From the NCBI RefSeq assembly GCF_024453815.1, contig NZ_CP072934.1, positions 434,001 through 498,000 on the forward strand: DNA of 64,000 bases, read 5' to 3'. The position numbers were made by a program, and so were the translations under genes. Under the pieces are notes generated by a model. It was not told the DNA's origin. It worked only from the letters and a program-made list of their open reading frames with translations, and did not search any database. Positions 8,297-15,932 of this stretch are shown here, one piece after another. Numbering within the stretch: the stretch's first letter is position 1; each line of letters begins with the position of its first letter. This stretch comes from Corynebacterium pseudogenitalium (GTDB lineage Bacteria; Actinomycetota; Actinomycetes; Mycobacteriales; Mycobacteriaceae).

Positions 8297-9120
8297 TCGC
8301 TGAGCTCCCCGGAGTACAGATTGAAGCGCTCGCCGCGCACAAAGCCGGCGAGCGCCATTTTTGTTTTGCGGGCCAGCTCGACGGCGAGCGAGGATGCCGC
8401 CGAGACCGCCACCATTGCCGGGAAACCGGCCATTGCTGCTTTCTGCACAAGTTCGAATGACGCGCGGGAGCTGACAACCAGGATCAGTTCGCTGGCTGGC
8501 AGGAGCCCTTCGAGTAGTAGGTGGCCAATGACTTTGTCGGTCGCGTTGTGGCGGCCGATGTCCTCGCGGATTACTACAGGTTCGCCGTCAAAGGTAAACG
8601 CGCCGGCCGCGTGGATGCCGCCTGTCTTACGGAACTGCTTTTGGCCGGTTGCAAGGGCGTCGGGTAATCGCATCACCAGGTCCGGGTCTAAGCGGACGGG
8701 AGTGATTGGCGCGGGCACCTTGCCCATGATGTCGTCGATCGACTGCGTGCCGCACACGCCGCATGCGCTCGTGGTAGTGGTCAGGCGAATGAACTGCGGT
8801 GCAGCGGGGGAGGCCGCGGGCCCGAGGTCGATGTCGAGCGTGTTGTACGTGTTTTCGCCGTTCGGCCCGACCGCACCCGCGCAGTAGCGCGCGGAACGAA
8901 CGTCCTCTGCGCTGCTGATCAGTCCCTCCGCGAACATCCAGCCGTGTGCCAGCTCGATGTCGTGGCCGGGGGTCCGCATCGTGGTGGTCAACGTGTCGCC
9001 GGTGGCGCGGATCGCCAGCGGCTCTTCCACGGTGACGGTATCGGCGCGAGTATCGCGCGCGAAACCGCTGTCGGTGCGGGTGACTTTCGTGACGGCGAAG
9101 CGTCGATTAATCCTGCTCAT
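8293..9120 (-). CDS. fdhD: Formate dehydrogenase accessory sulfurtransferase FdhD
   Basis: 275-residue FdhD, which transfers sulfur from a cysteine desulfurase to the molybdenum cofactor of formate dehydrogenase. The catalytic CGVC cysteine pair (in TSACGVCGTQS), the RHNATDKVIG block and the VVSSRASFELVQKAA block are present. Its start overlaps the end of the small DUF6457 gene by 14 bp, so the two are in one operon with the M20 amidohydrolase. No fdhF-type catalytic subunit is seen in the window; the only molybdopterin oxidoreductase here is the DmsA-type enzyme at 15933-18404. Confidence 0.93.
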   Translation of the reverse strand: MSRINRRFAVTKVTRTDSGFARDTRADTVTVEEPLAIRATGDTLTTTMRTPGHDIELAHGWMFAEGLISSAEDVRSARYCAGAVGPNGENTYNTLDIDLGPAASPAAPQFIRLTTTTSACGVCGTQSIDDIMGKVPAPITPVRLDPDLVMRLPDALATGQKQFRKTGGIHAAGAFTFDGEPVVIREDIGRHNATDKVIGHLLLEGLLPASELILVVSSRASFELVQKAAMAGFPAMVAVSAASSLAVELARKTKMALAGFVRGERFNLYSGELSD

Positions 9121-9394
9121 ACGTTTCCAGGAGCTTCGCTACCTTGGCAAGCGCCGCGCGCGTCGTTGCTGCGTCCGCATCAGTATCGCCCTGGAGCGCC
9201 GCACCGGTTGCGACGCCTACGACGAACGCCGTTGTCGGCGCCGCCGGGCGCGACGGGCCGTTGTGCGCGACGTCGGCGGTCATCTTCAGAATGTCGCCGA
9301 CCAGCGAGCGCGTGAGATCCGGGGAAACGCCGAGCGTTCGGGAGACCTCTTCGAGCCACTCGTGTGTTGATTGCAAACCTTCGTTGTTAGCCAT
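9107..9394 (-). CDS. DUF6457-type small protein
   Basis: 95-residue soluble, mostly helical protein of the DUF6457 type found beside molybdenum-cofactor and formate-dehydrogenase genes in actinobacteria. The block WLEEVSRTLGVSPDLTRSLVGDILKMTADVAH, read in parts, with a later TTAFVVGVATGAAL stretch supports the call. The ATG at 9394 was chosen over longer frames because the translation becomes family-like only from MANNEG. It sits 10 bp after the amidohydrolase stop and overlaps fdhD by 14 bp. Its role is unknown; cofactor maturation is inferred from context. Confidence 0.7.
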   Translation of the reverse strand: MANNEGLQSTHEWLEEVSRTLGVSPDLTRSLVGDILKMTADVAHNGPSRPAAPTTAFVVGVATGAALQGDTDADAATTRAALAKVAKLLETYEQD

Positions 9395-9404
9395 GTGTGC
9401 CACC

Positions 9405-10637
9405 TTAGTCGTCGTTCTTGTTGATGAGCCACGCGCTCGCAGCCGTGACCATCGCTTCGGCGCCGCGGTCGAGTGTCGGCTGGGGGTCGGGTGCGAACGC
9501 TGCGTTGTGATTGCCCGGTGCATGCGGGTAGCTGGCGAAGCCGCCGAGGCCCCAGAACGTGTACGGCACGCCGAGCGCGTCCGGGATGATCGAGAAGTCC
9601 TCGCTGGCAGGGACCTGTGCCAGCGTCTGTGCTTGGTCACCGAATTGCGCCTCGAAGGCGTCGCGTACCCGCTGTGTTACTGCGTCATCGTTGCTGGTGA
9701 GCGGGTAGGCGTCGTAGTACTCGAACTCGGGCGGCTGCGGGCTACGCGCTGCCTCGCACTCAGCGCGCACGATGCGTTCGATGGCCTCCTTGAGGTGCGC
9801 GCTCGTCGCCTCCGAATAGGCGCGGGTATTGATGAGCAGCTCCGCGCTATCCGGGATGACATTGGATTTCGCTCCCGAATGGATCGCGCCGACCGTCAGC
9901 ACCGCGGTTTCGGAAGCAGCAATCTCTCGGGGGACCACGGTGTGCAGCCTCGTCACAATTGTCGACGCCAACAAGACCGCATCGACACCCATCTCAGGCA
10001 TGGATCCGTGCGAGCCCACTCCGTGTACTGTGACCTTCACCGAGAACGCCTGGGAAAGCACCGGGCCCCGCCGGGTACCGACGTGCCCCAGCGGCAGGGC
10101 GCCGAGCACGTGCTGGCCCAAGTACACGTCGGGGTGGGGGATCGCGTCGGCGATACCGTGCTCAACCATCGAACGTGCGCCGGAGGCAGTTTCCTCGCCG
10201 GGCTGGAATACGCCCACCAGCGTGCCGGACCAAGCGTCGCGGCAAGTGTTGAACGCGACGAGGGCCGCGAGCACCGAGCAAATGTGGAAGTCGTGCCCAC
10301 ATGCGTGGGACACCGGCACCTCCTGCTCAGTCGTTGCGTCCACCTGGGTACGCGTGCAGGCGTAGTCCTTGCCGGAATCCTCCTTGATTGGGAGGCCGTC
10401 AGTATCACCACGCAGAGCGACGACAGGACCAGGCCCGTTTTCGATGGTGGCGACGACGCCCGTTTCGCCCAGTACCGAATATGGGATCCCGGCTGCCTCG
10501 AGTTCCTGAACGATGCGCTGTGAGGTTTGGGTTTCCTGCATCGAGAGTTCAGCGTGTTGGTGGAACCAGCGGTAGAGCTCCTCACGGTGCGAGCGGGTGG
10601 CGGAGAGGGCGTCGAAAAGTTCGTCGAGGTGCTTCAT
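9405..10637 (-). CDS. M20-family amidohydrolase/peptidase
   Basis: 410-residue metal-dependent hydrolase of the M20D group (hippurate hydrolase / N-acyl-amino-acid amidohydrolase type). Metal-site motifs are visible: RGDTDGLPI, SHACGHDFH and PGEETASGA, and late in the chain the GNHNAAF block. It should remove an acyl group from an amino-acid conjugate in the cytoplasm; the substrate is unknown. I chose the ATG at 10637 because a TATAGT box lies 7 nt upstream on the minus strand and the longer frame runs through that promoter. It is the first gene of the operon with DUF6457 and fdhD, with no obvious functional link. Confidence 0.88.
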   Translation of the reverse strand: MKHLDELFDALSATRSHREELYRWFHQHAELSMQETQTSQRIVQELEAAGIPYSVLGETGVVATIENGPGPVVALRGDTDGLPIKEDSGKDYACTRTQVDATTEQEVPVSHACGHDFHICSVLAALVAFNTCRDAWSGTLVGVFQPGEETASGARSMVEHGIADAIPHPDVYLGQHVLGALPLGHVGTRRGPVLSQAFSVKVTVHGVGSHGSMPEMGVDAVLLASTIVTRLHTVVPREIAASETAVLTVGAIHSGAKSNVIPDSAELLINTRAYSEATSAHLKEAIERIVRAECEAARSPQPPEFEYYDAYPLTSNDDAVTQRVRDAFEAQFGDQAQTLAQVPASEDFSIIPDALGVPYTFWGLGGFASYPHAPGNHNAAFAPDPQPTLDRGAEAMVTAASAWLINKNDD

Positions 10638-10960
10638 AGCACCGACTATACGACGCAGCGATCGGGCCAACGTGACTTGTTTCTTGTATAGAGGGAGTGT
10701 AATGTGGCCAAACGGACTTGTGCACAGATAGTTGTCTGCGCGCAAAATCCGAGAAAACATTGTACATCCAACTTTGTTGCAGGCCCCCCGCCGAGAAGCG
10801 GACCGCGTGCAAGGGAGGCGGCGAGCGCCCCGCGTTATTGAGCGTGGGGAGCGTGAAGTAGCCCCCGACAGATCATGCGGAAAACGCGACCTGGCACGAC
10901 ATAGTTTTGCTGGTCAGGTGGGTAGGGAACCGCAACGAGAAAGGTAAACGGTCATATCTT
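10638..10960. other. Intergenic region between the amidohydrolase and rpsH
   Basis: This 323-bp gap holds divergent promoters. On the minus strand TATAGT (10650-10645) precedes the amidohydrolase ATG by 7 nt. On the plus strand TTGTATAGAGGGAGTGTAAT (10684-10703) contains two -10-like hexamers (TATAGA, TGTAAT) that could serve rpsH. The rest gives a long leader before rpsH. I see no ORF with family features, no RNA gene and no strong hairpin. Confidence 0.5.
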
Positions 10961-11359
10961 ATGACGATGACTGATCCAATCGCAGACATGCTGTCTCGCG
11001 TGCGCAACGCGTCGCACGCACAGCACGAGAGCGTGACAATGCCTTCCTCCAAGATCAAGGCAAACATCGCCGAGATCCTGAAGCAGGAAGGCTACATTGC
11101 TGATTACAAGGTTGAGGACGCCAAGGTTGGCAAGCAGCTGACCCTGGACCTCAAGTACGGCCCGACCCGTGAGGCTGCCATCGCTGGCCTGCGTCGCGTG
11201 TCCAAGCCTGGTCTGCGCGTGTACGCAAAGTCCAACGACCTGCCGCAGGTGCTGGGTGGTCTGGGTGTGGCGATCATCTCCACGTCCCAGGGTCTCCTCA
11301 CTGACCGTCAGGCCCAGGAGAAGGGTGTAGGCGGAGAAGTTCTCGCCTACGTCTGGTAA
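10961..11359 (+). CDS. rpsH: 30S ribosomal protein S8
   Basis: 132-residue S8, a primary 16S rRNA-binding protein. The start [17 protein letters not shown] and the end EVLAYVW are diagnostic. I chose the ATG at 10961; 10967 is an alternative two codons in. The SD (AGAAAGG, 10938-10944) is about 16 nt upstream, longer than usual. It starts the second half of the spc operon, which elsewhere follows rpsN. Confidence 0.97.
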   Translation: MTMTDPIADMLSRVRNASHAQHESVTMPSSKIKANIAEILKQEGYIADYKVEDAKVGKQLTLDLKYGPTREAAIAGLRRVSKPGLRVYAKSNDLPQVLGGLGVAIISTSQGLLTDRQAQEKGVGGEVLAYVW

Positions 11360-11377
11360 AGGGAGGTTGAAAAGACT

Positions 11378-11914
11378 ATGTCGCGTGTAGGTAATGCACC
11401 CATCGCCATCCCGAATGGTGTCGAAGTTAAAATTAACGGTCAGGTCGTAGAGGTCAAGGGCCCTAAGGGTTCCCTCAACTTCGAGCTGCCTGAGCCAATC
11501 ACCGCTGCGGTTGAGGACAACGAGATTGTCGTCTCCCGTCCGGACGATCACCGTAAGCACCGTGCGCTGCACGGTCTGTCCCGTTCCATGGTCAACAACC
11601 TCGTTGTTGGCGTGACCGAGGGCTACAAGATCAACATGGAGATCTTCGGTGTCGGCTACCGTGTCCAGGCCAAGGGCAAGAACCTCGAGTTCTCGCTCGG
11701 CTACTCCCACCCGATCCTCATTGAGGCTCCGGAAGGGATCAGCTTCGCAGTCGATGGCAACACCAAGTTCTCCATCGAGGGCATTGACAAGCAGCAGGTT
11801 GGCCAGATCGCGGCTAACATCCGCCGCCTCCGTAAGGATGACCCATACAAGGGTAAGGGCATCCGCTACGAAGGTGAGCAGATTCGCCGCAAGGTCGGAA
11901 AGACGGGTAAGTAA
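11378..11914 (+). CDS. rplF: 50S ribosomal protein L6
   Basis: 178-residue L6, located near the sarcin-ricin loop. The start [15 protein letters not shown] and the C-terminal [20 protein letters not shown] match the family at full length. It lies 18 bp after rpsH and 2 bp before rplR. Confidence 0.98.
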   Translation: MSRVGNAPIAIPNGVEVKINGQVVEVKGPKGSLNFELPEPITAAVEDNEIVVSRPDDHRKHRALHGLSRSMVNNLVVGVTEGYKINMEIFGVGYRVQAKGKNLEFSLGYSHPILIEAPEGISFAVDGNTKFSIEGIDKQQVGQIAANIRRLRKDDPYKGKGIRYEGEQIRRKVGKTGK

Positions 11915-11916
11915 TC

Positions 11917-12321
11917 ATGAGCAATTCTGCAGAGAACACCAAGCGCACCCCGGTCGGCAAGGATATTTCCTCCCGCCGCCGCGAGGCTCGTGCACGTCGC
12001 CACTTCCGTATCCGCAAGACGCTGCGCGGCACCCCGGAGACCCCACGTCTCGTTGTGCACCGCTCTTCGCGTCACATCCACGTCCAGCTGATCGACGATC
12101 TCGCTGGCCACACGCTCGCAGCGGCATCCTCCATCGAGGCTGACGTGCGCGCAATGGAAGGTGACAAGAAGGCAAAGGCAGCCAAGGTTGGCCAGCTGAT
12201 CGCTGAGCGTGCCAAGGCTGCAGGCATCGAAGCTATCGTCTTCGACCGCGCAGGTTACAAGTACCACGGTCGCGTCGCAGCTCTTGCCGACGCCGCTCGT
12301 GAAGGTGGTCTGAAGTTCTAA
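11917..12321 (+). CDS. rplR: 50S ribosomal protein L18
   Basis: 134-residue L18, a 5S rRNA-binding partner of L5. The [18 protein letters not shown] block and the C-terminal AREGGLKF are typical. The first 17 residues are polar, as in actinobacterial L18 proteins. It sits in the operon between rplF and rpsE. Confidence 0.98.
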   Translation: MSNSAENTKRTPVGKDISSRRREARARRHFRIRKTLRGTPETPRLVVHRSSRHIHVQLIDDLAGHTLAAASSIEADVRAMEGDKKAKAAKVGQLIAERAKAAGIEAIVFDRAGYKYHGRVAALADAAREGGLKF

Positions 12322-12361
12322 TGACCACCGCAATCATCACCATCAACGGAAGGATCGCGTA

Positions 12362-12997
12362 ATGGCCGAACGTGAACGGCGTGACGGCGGACGCTCCGCC
12401 GACAACCAGAACAAGAAGAATGAGCGCAACAACCGCGGTGGCCGTGGCCGTCGCGATGATCGTCGCAACCAGAATGATGACCGCGACAAGTACATCGAGC
12501 GCGTCATCACCATCAACCGTGTCGCAAAGACCGTGAAGGGCGGACGCAACATGTCCTTCACCGCTCTCGTCGTCGTTGGCGACGGCAAGGGCATGGTCGG
12601 CGTTGGCTACGGCAAGGCAAAGGAAGTTCCTGCCGCTATCCAGAAGGGTGCAGAAGAAGCACGTAAGAACTTCTTCCGCGTCCCGATGATCGGTGGCACC
12701 ATTCCTCACCCAGTCCAGGCAGAAGAGGCAGCAGGCATCGTTATGCTGCGCCCGGCTGCACCAGGTACCGGTGTTATCGCCGGTGGCGCAGTTCGCCCAG
12801 TGCTCGAGTGCGCTGGCGTCCAGGACATCCTTGCTAAGTCGATCGGTTCTGACAACGCTCTGAACGTTGTTCAGGCAACGGTTGCAGGTCTCAAGCAGCT
12901 CGTACGCCCTGAGGAAGTCGCTGCGAAGCGCGGCAAGGACCTCGAGGACGTCGCACCTGCTCGCATGCTGCGCGCACGCGCAGGACAGGAGGCGTAA
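12362..12997 (+). CDS. rpsE: 30S ribosomal protein S5
   Basis: 211-residue S5, a decoding-site and translational-fidelity protein. The double-stranded RNA-binding part begins at about residue 42 ([19 protein letters not shown]) and the [16 protein letters not shown] block follows. The first 40 residues are an Asn/Arg/Asp-rich extension common in actinobacterial S5. It is followed by rpmD after 5 bp. Confidence 0.98.
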   Translation: MAERERRDGGRSADNQNKKNERNNRGGRGRRDDRRNQNDDRDKYIERVITINRVAKTVKGGRNMSFTALVVVGDGKGMVGVGYGKAKEVPAAIQKGAEEARKNFFRVPMIGGTIPHPVQAEEAAGIVMLRPAAPGTGVIAGGAVRPVLECAGVQDILAKSIGSDNALNVVQATVAGLKQLVRPEEVAAKRGKDLEDVAPARMLRARAGQEA

Positions 12998-13002
12998 GAA
13001 CA

Positions 13003-13188
13003 ATGGCTTTGAAGATCACATTGCACCACGGCAAGGTTGGCGAGAAGCCACTGACCCGTAAGAACCTCGAGGCTCTCGGTCTGCGCAAGATCGGCCAGTC
13101 CGTTATTAAGAAGGACAACGCCGCAACCCGTGGACAGATCCTGAAGGTTCGCCACCTCGTTACCGTCGAAGAAGTTGCAGGGGAGTAG
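13003..13188 (+). CDS. rpmD: 50S ribosomal protein L30
   Basis: 61-residue L30, the usual bacterial length, in its normal place between rpsE and rplO. The LRKIGQSVIKKDNAATRGQI block is characteristic. Confidence 0.97.
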   Translation: MALKITLHHGKVGEKPLTRKNLEALGLRKIGQSVIKKDNAATRGQILKVRHLVTVEEVAGE

Positions 13189-13194
13189 AACAAC

Positions 13195-13644
13195 ATGGCT
13201 GAAATTATCAAGCTCCATGATCTGCGCCCAGCAAAGGGCGCTAACAAACCAAAGTTCCGCGTAGGTCGCGGTGAAGCAGGCAAGGGCGGCAAGACCGCTG
13301 GCCGTGGTACCAAGGGCACCAAGGCTCGCAAGCAGGTCTCCGCAGCATTCGAGGGTGGCCAGATGCCACTTCACATGCGCCTGCCGAAGCTCAAGGGCTT
13401 CAAGAACCCGAACCGCGTGGAGTACCAGGTAGTCAACGTTCAGGCGCTCGCAGAAGCGTTCCCGAACGGCGGCACCATCACCATCGACGACATCGTCGCA
13501 GCTGGCCTGGTTCGCAAGAACCACCCAGTCAAGGTGCTGGGCAACGGCGACATCAACGTCAAGTTGGACGTCACCGCTACCAAGTTCTCCAAGTCTGCGG
13601 TTGAGAAGATCGAGGCAGCCGGCGGGTCCACCACCCAGGCATAA
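13195..13644 (+). CDS. rplO: 50S ribosomal protein L15
   Basis: 149-residue L15, a late-assembly 23S rRNA-binding protein. The start [20 protein letters not shown] and the glycine-rich [18 protein letters not shown] block identify it. It is the last gene of this block and is followed by a terminator. In many bacteria secY follows directly; here the DMSO-reductase-type operon intervenes. Confidence 0.98.
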   Translation: MAEIIKLHDLRPAKGANKPKFRVGRGEAGKGGKTAGRGTKGTKARKQVSAAFEGGQMPLHMRLPKLKGFKNPNRVEYQVVNVQALAEAFPNGGTITIDDIVAAGLVRKNHPVKVLGNGDINVKLDVTATKFSKSAVEKIEAAGGSTTQA

Positions 13645-13673
13645 GCCTTCATCTTCGCGCCACAGCGCAGAGA

Positions 13674-13711
13674 AAAGCTCCCCACTCGTCAACGACGAGG
13701 TGGGGAGCTTT
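13674..13711. terminator. Bidirectional terminator between rplO and the TorD-like gene
   Basis: AAAGCTCCCCA (13674-13684) pairs with TGGGGAGCTTT (13701-13711), and an inner CTCGTC/GACGAG stem closes on a 3-nt loop. A and T runs flank both sides, suiting termination of both converging operons. Confidence 0.88.
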
Positions 13712-13715
13712 CGTA

Positions 13716-14318
13716 TTAGAGGGTTTCGACGGCGGCCAGCACGCCCCGCGTAAGCCCAGGCAGCGCCCGGTAGATCGCGGTGTTCGCATGCTTTTCGACG
13801 CCCCCAAGCACCTGCTCAGCGAAGCGGGCGGGGTGCTCGGCGGTGAAGGAGCGCAGCACGGCCAACGCGGCGGCTTGATCGGCCTCGGAGGACGCGCTGA
13901 GTGCCAGGGCGCACATGTGGCTGATACAGCGGAACTCCAGCCCGATGTGGTCCGGCGGGAGGTTATCGGCGCCGGGGTCAAAGCCGACCTGGTGGTAAAC
14001 GGCGGCGACGGCCGCGGCGTCCTCATCCATGACGAGTCCGTCCTTGGAAAAGTACGGGGACTCATACGGCTGGGCGAGCGGGGAGCTTACGCCGATGAAC
14101 AGGTAGAGGTGGTCGCGCTGCAGCGCTTCGGCGGTGTCGCGCTCCGCTTCCAGCAGGGCGTTGATGGCTTGCTGCGAGGCGTCGTCCTCGAGCGGCCATG
14201 ACTGCAGGAAGGAAGGGGCGGAGAGGGCGTCGAGAAGCGGGCCTTGAGGCTCGTCGAGGAAGAGCTGCCCCACGATGTCTGCTGCGATGTGGCAGCGTTC
14301 AAGTAACTCTGTGTGCAT
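13716..14318 (-). CDS. TorD/DmsD-family redox-enzyme chaperone
   Basis: 200-residue mostly helical protein of the TorD/DmsD family, cytoplasmic chaperones that bind the Tat signal of a molybdoenzyme and help cofactor loading before export. The central YLFIGVSSPLAQPYESPYF and the block around LPPDHIGLEFRCISHMC, with its conserved Pro-Asp-His, support the family. Its start codon shares a base with the stop of the anchor-subunit gene (TGATG), so it is translationally coupled and would serve the dmsABC enzyme. Confidence 0.85.
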   Translation of the reverse strand: MHTELLERCHIAADIVGQLFLDEPQGPLLDALSAPSFLQSWPLEDDASQQAINALLEAERDTAEALQRDHLYLFIGVSSPLAQPYESPYFSKDGLVMDEDAAAVAAVYHQVGFDPGADNLPPDHIGLEFRCISHMCALALSASSEADQAAALAVLRSFTAEHPARFAEQVLGGVEKHANTAIYRALPGLTRGVLAAVETL

Positions 14319-15259
14319 CAGATTCCGATCCGGTCAACTGCGCCGTAGAACATGAAGCGGCCCAGCAGCTCCGCGATGACCACCAGGATGTACGCGACGG
14401 TGATCCACAGCATTGCGCTCGAGGTGGGGCGGCGGGTGCGACCGCCGAACGCCAGGATGAGGCCCACGATGAACGCACCGACCAGCAGGAGCCCAATGCG
14501 GATGACGAATGCGGTCATGTTGAACTCAAACTGCGCCGGGTTCGGGCCCGCGGGGCGGCCGTAGTTGAACACCATCACGATGAAAATGAGCGGCACGACG
14601 ACGGTCAGCGCGATGCCGATCCAGCGCAGCGAGGCGTGGATGAGGTCCCAGACTTCTTCCTTCTGGGCATCTGTCTGGTCTTCGTTGCGCGCGGACGGAA
14701 TGAGCTTTTTGATGAGCTCGGAGTCCTCGAGCCAGTTGTACGCCGTGAGCGCGACCGCAATCGCGAGCAGGCCGGTGACCGCGGCGGAGAGATAGAACGC
14801 CGCCGGGGTAGTCCAGTGGTTCCACGATGGGATCGTGGGCAGCATGTAGAGGCGCGCCATGGTGGCGATGAACCCGATGCCGGCAATTGCGGTGATGACC
14901 GCGATGGTTGTGCGGGTGCCCACGGAGCCCCAGTCAAAGAACTGGCAGGCAGCGAACAGGAAGCCGAGCGCCGCGAAGATGCAGCCGCCCACGAGCTCCT
15001 GGGTGAGTCCGGAGGAACTGATGTGGCGCATCACGTTCAGCGCGTTGAGCGGGTTGCCGAGGTGGAAGAACGCGAGGCAGAAGCCTGCGATCATGATTGG
15101 GCCGATTGCGTAGAGCGCCGGCACACAAATGCGGTTAATCGCGTTCGCGGAGTAGCGGGTGCGTCCCACCATTGTGATGACGCCGAGGACGAAGAACGCG
15201 CCGACTGCCATCTGCCCGAACGTAGTGAAAAACGTGAGGGGCCATTCGTGCATATTCAT
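14318..15259 (-). CDS. dmsC: DMSO reductase anchor subunit DmsC-like
   Basis: 313-residue polytopic membrane protein with about eight hydrophobic segments. It starts MNMHEWPLTFFTTFGQMAVGAFF, the typical DmsC start. It would anchor the DmsAB catalytic dimer and oxidise menaquinol. It begins 3 bp after the dmsB stop and overlaps the chaperone gene by one base, within a four-gene operon. Confidence 0.9.
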   Translation of the reverse strand: MNMHEWPLTFFTTFGQMAVGAFFVLGVITMVGRTRYSANAINRICVPALYAIGPIMIAGFCLAFFHLGNPLNALNVMRHISSSGLTQELVGGCIFAALGFLFAACQFFDWGSVGTRTTIAVITAIAGIGFIATMARLYMLPTIPSWNHWTTPAAFYLSAAVTGLLAIAVALTAYNWLEDSELIKKLIPSARNEDQTDAQKEEVWDLIHASLRWIGIALTVVVPLIFIVMVFNYGRPAGPNPAQFEFNMTAFVIRIGLLLVGAFIVGLILAFGGRTRRPTSSAMLWITVAYILVVIAELLGRFMFYGAVDRIGI

Positions 15260-15262
15260 GAG

Positions 15263-15907
15263 TTAGACCTCTTCCGGGTTCATGATCTCGCCAGCATCCA
15301 ACGCGTCCCAGCGCTTTGCGTCCTTGTGCGGCTTGATGGTCAGGCGTGGTTCGGTAAACGTTGGGTCCGGCAGCGGCGCGATGCCGGCGACGTCGCCGTG
15401 TTCCTTGCGCAGCTCGTCGATAGGGCCCCAGTCGAGCGCGCGCGACGGGCACGCGGCCACGCACGCCGGGTCCTTGCCCTCTGCGCGGTAGTCGGCGCAC
15501 AGGTCGCACTTCGTCATGACGCCCTTTTCAGGGTTGAACTGTGGCGCGGAGTAGGGGCACGCCCACTCGCAGTAGCGGCAGCCCACGCACTTGTGCGGGT
15601 CGACGGAGACGACGCCGTCCTCGCCGATGTGCATCGCGGTGGTCGGACAGACCTTGGTGCAGATCGGGTTGTCACAGTGGTTGCAGGACACCGATGTGTA
15701 GTAGGTGAACGTATTGGTGGTCAGCTCGCCGTCGGCGTTGCGGTTCCAGTCGCCGCCCGAGTACTCGACCACGCGGCGCCAGTTCACGCCGATCGGTGTG
15801 TTGTGCTTGTCCTTGCAGGCGATCTGGCAGGCTTTGCAGCCGTTGCACAAGGTCTGGTCGAAGAAGAAACCAAGGCGCTTGCTCGGCTTGTCGTTGTTGT
15901 TAGCCAT
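15263..15907 (-). CDS. dmsB: DMSO reductase-type iron-sulfur subunit DmsB
   Basis: 214-residue electron-transfer subunit with four cysteine clusters for 4Fe-4S centres: CNGCKACQIAC (about 21-31), CNHCDNPICTKVC (about 75-87), CVGCRYCEWAC (about 107-117) and the later CDLC...CVAACP pair. It passes electrons from the membrane anchor to the molybdenum subunit. It lies 25 bp after dmsA. Confidence 0.93.
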   Translation of the reverse strand: MANNNDKPSKRLGFFFDQTLCNGCKACQIACKDKHNTPIGVNWRRVVEYSGGDWNRNADGELTTNTFTYYTSVSCNHCDNPICTKVCPTTAMHIGEDGVVSVDPHKCVGCRYCEWACPYSAPQFNPEKGVMTKCDLCADYRAEGKDPACVAACPSRALDWGPIDELRKEHGDVAGIAPLPDPTFTEPRLTIKPHKDAKRWDALDAGEIMNPEEV

Positions 15908-15932
15908 GTTGTTGTTTCACTCCTTGGTGTTG

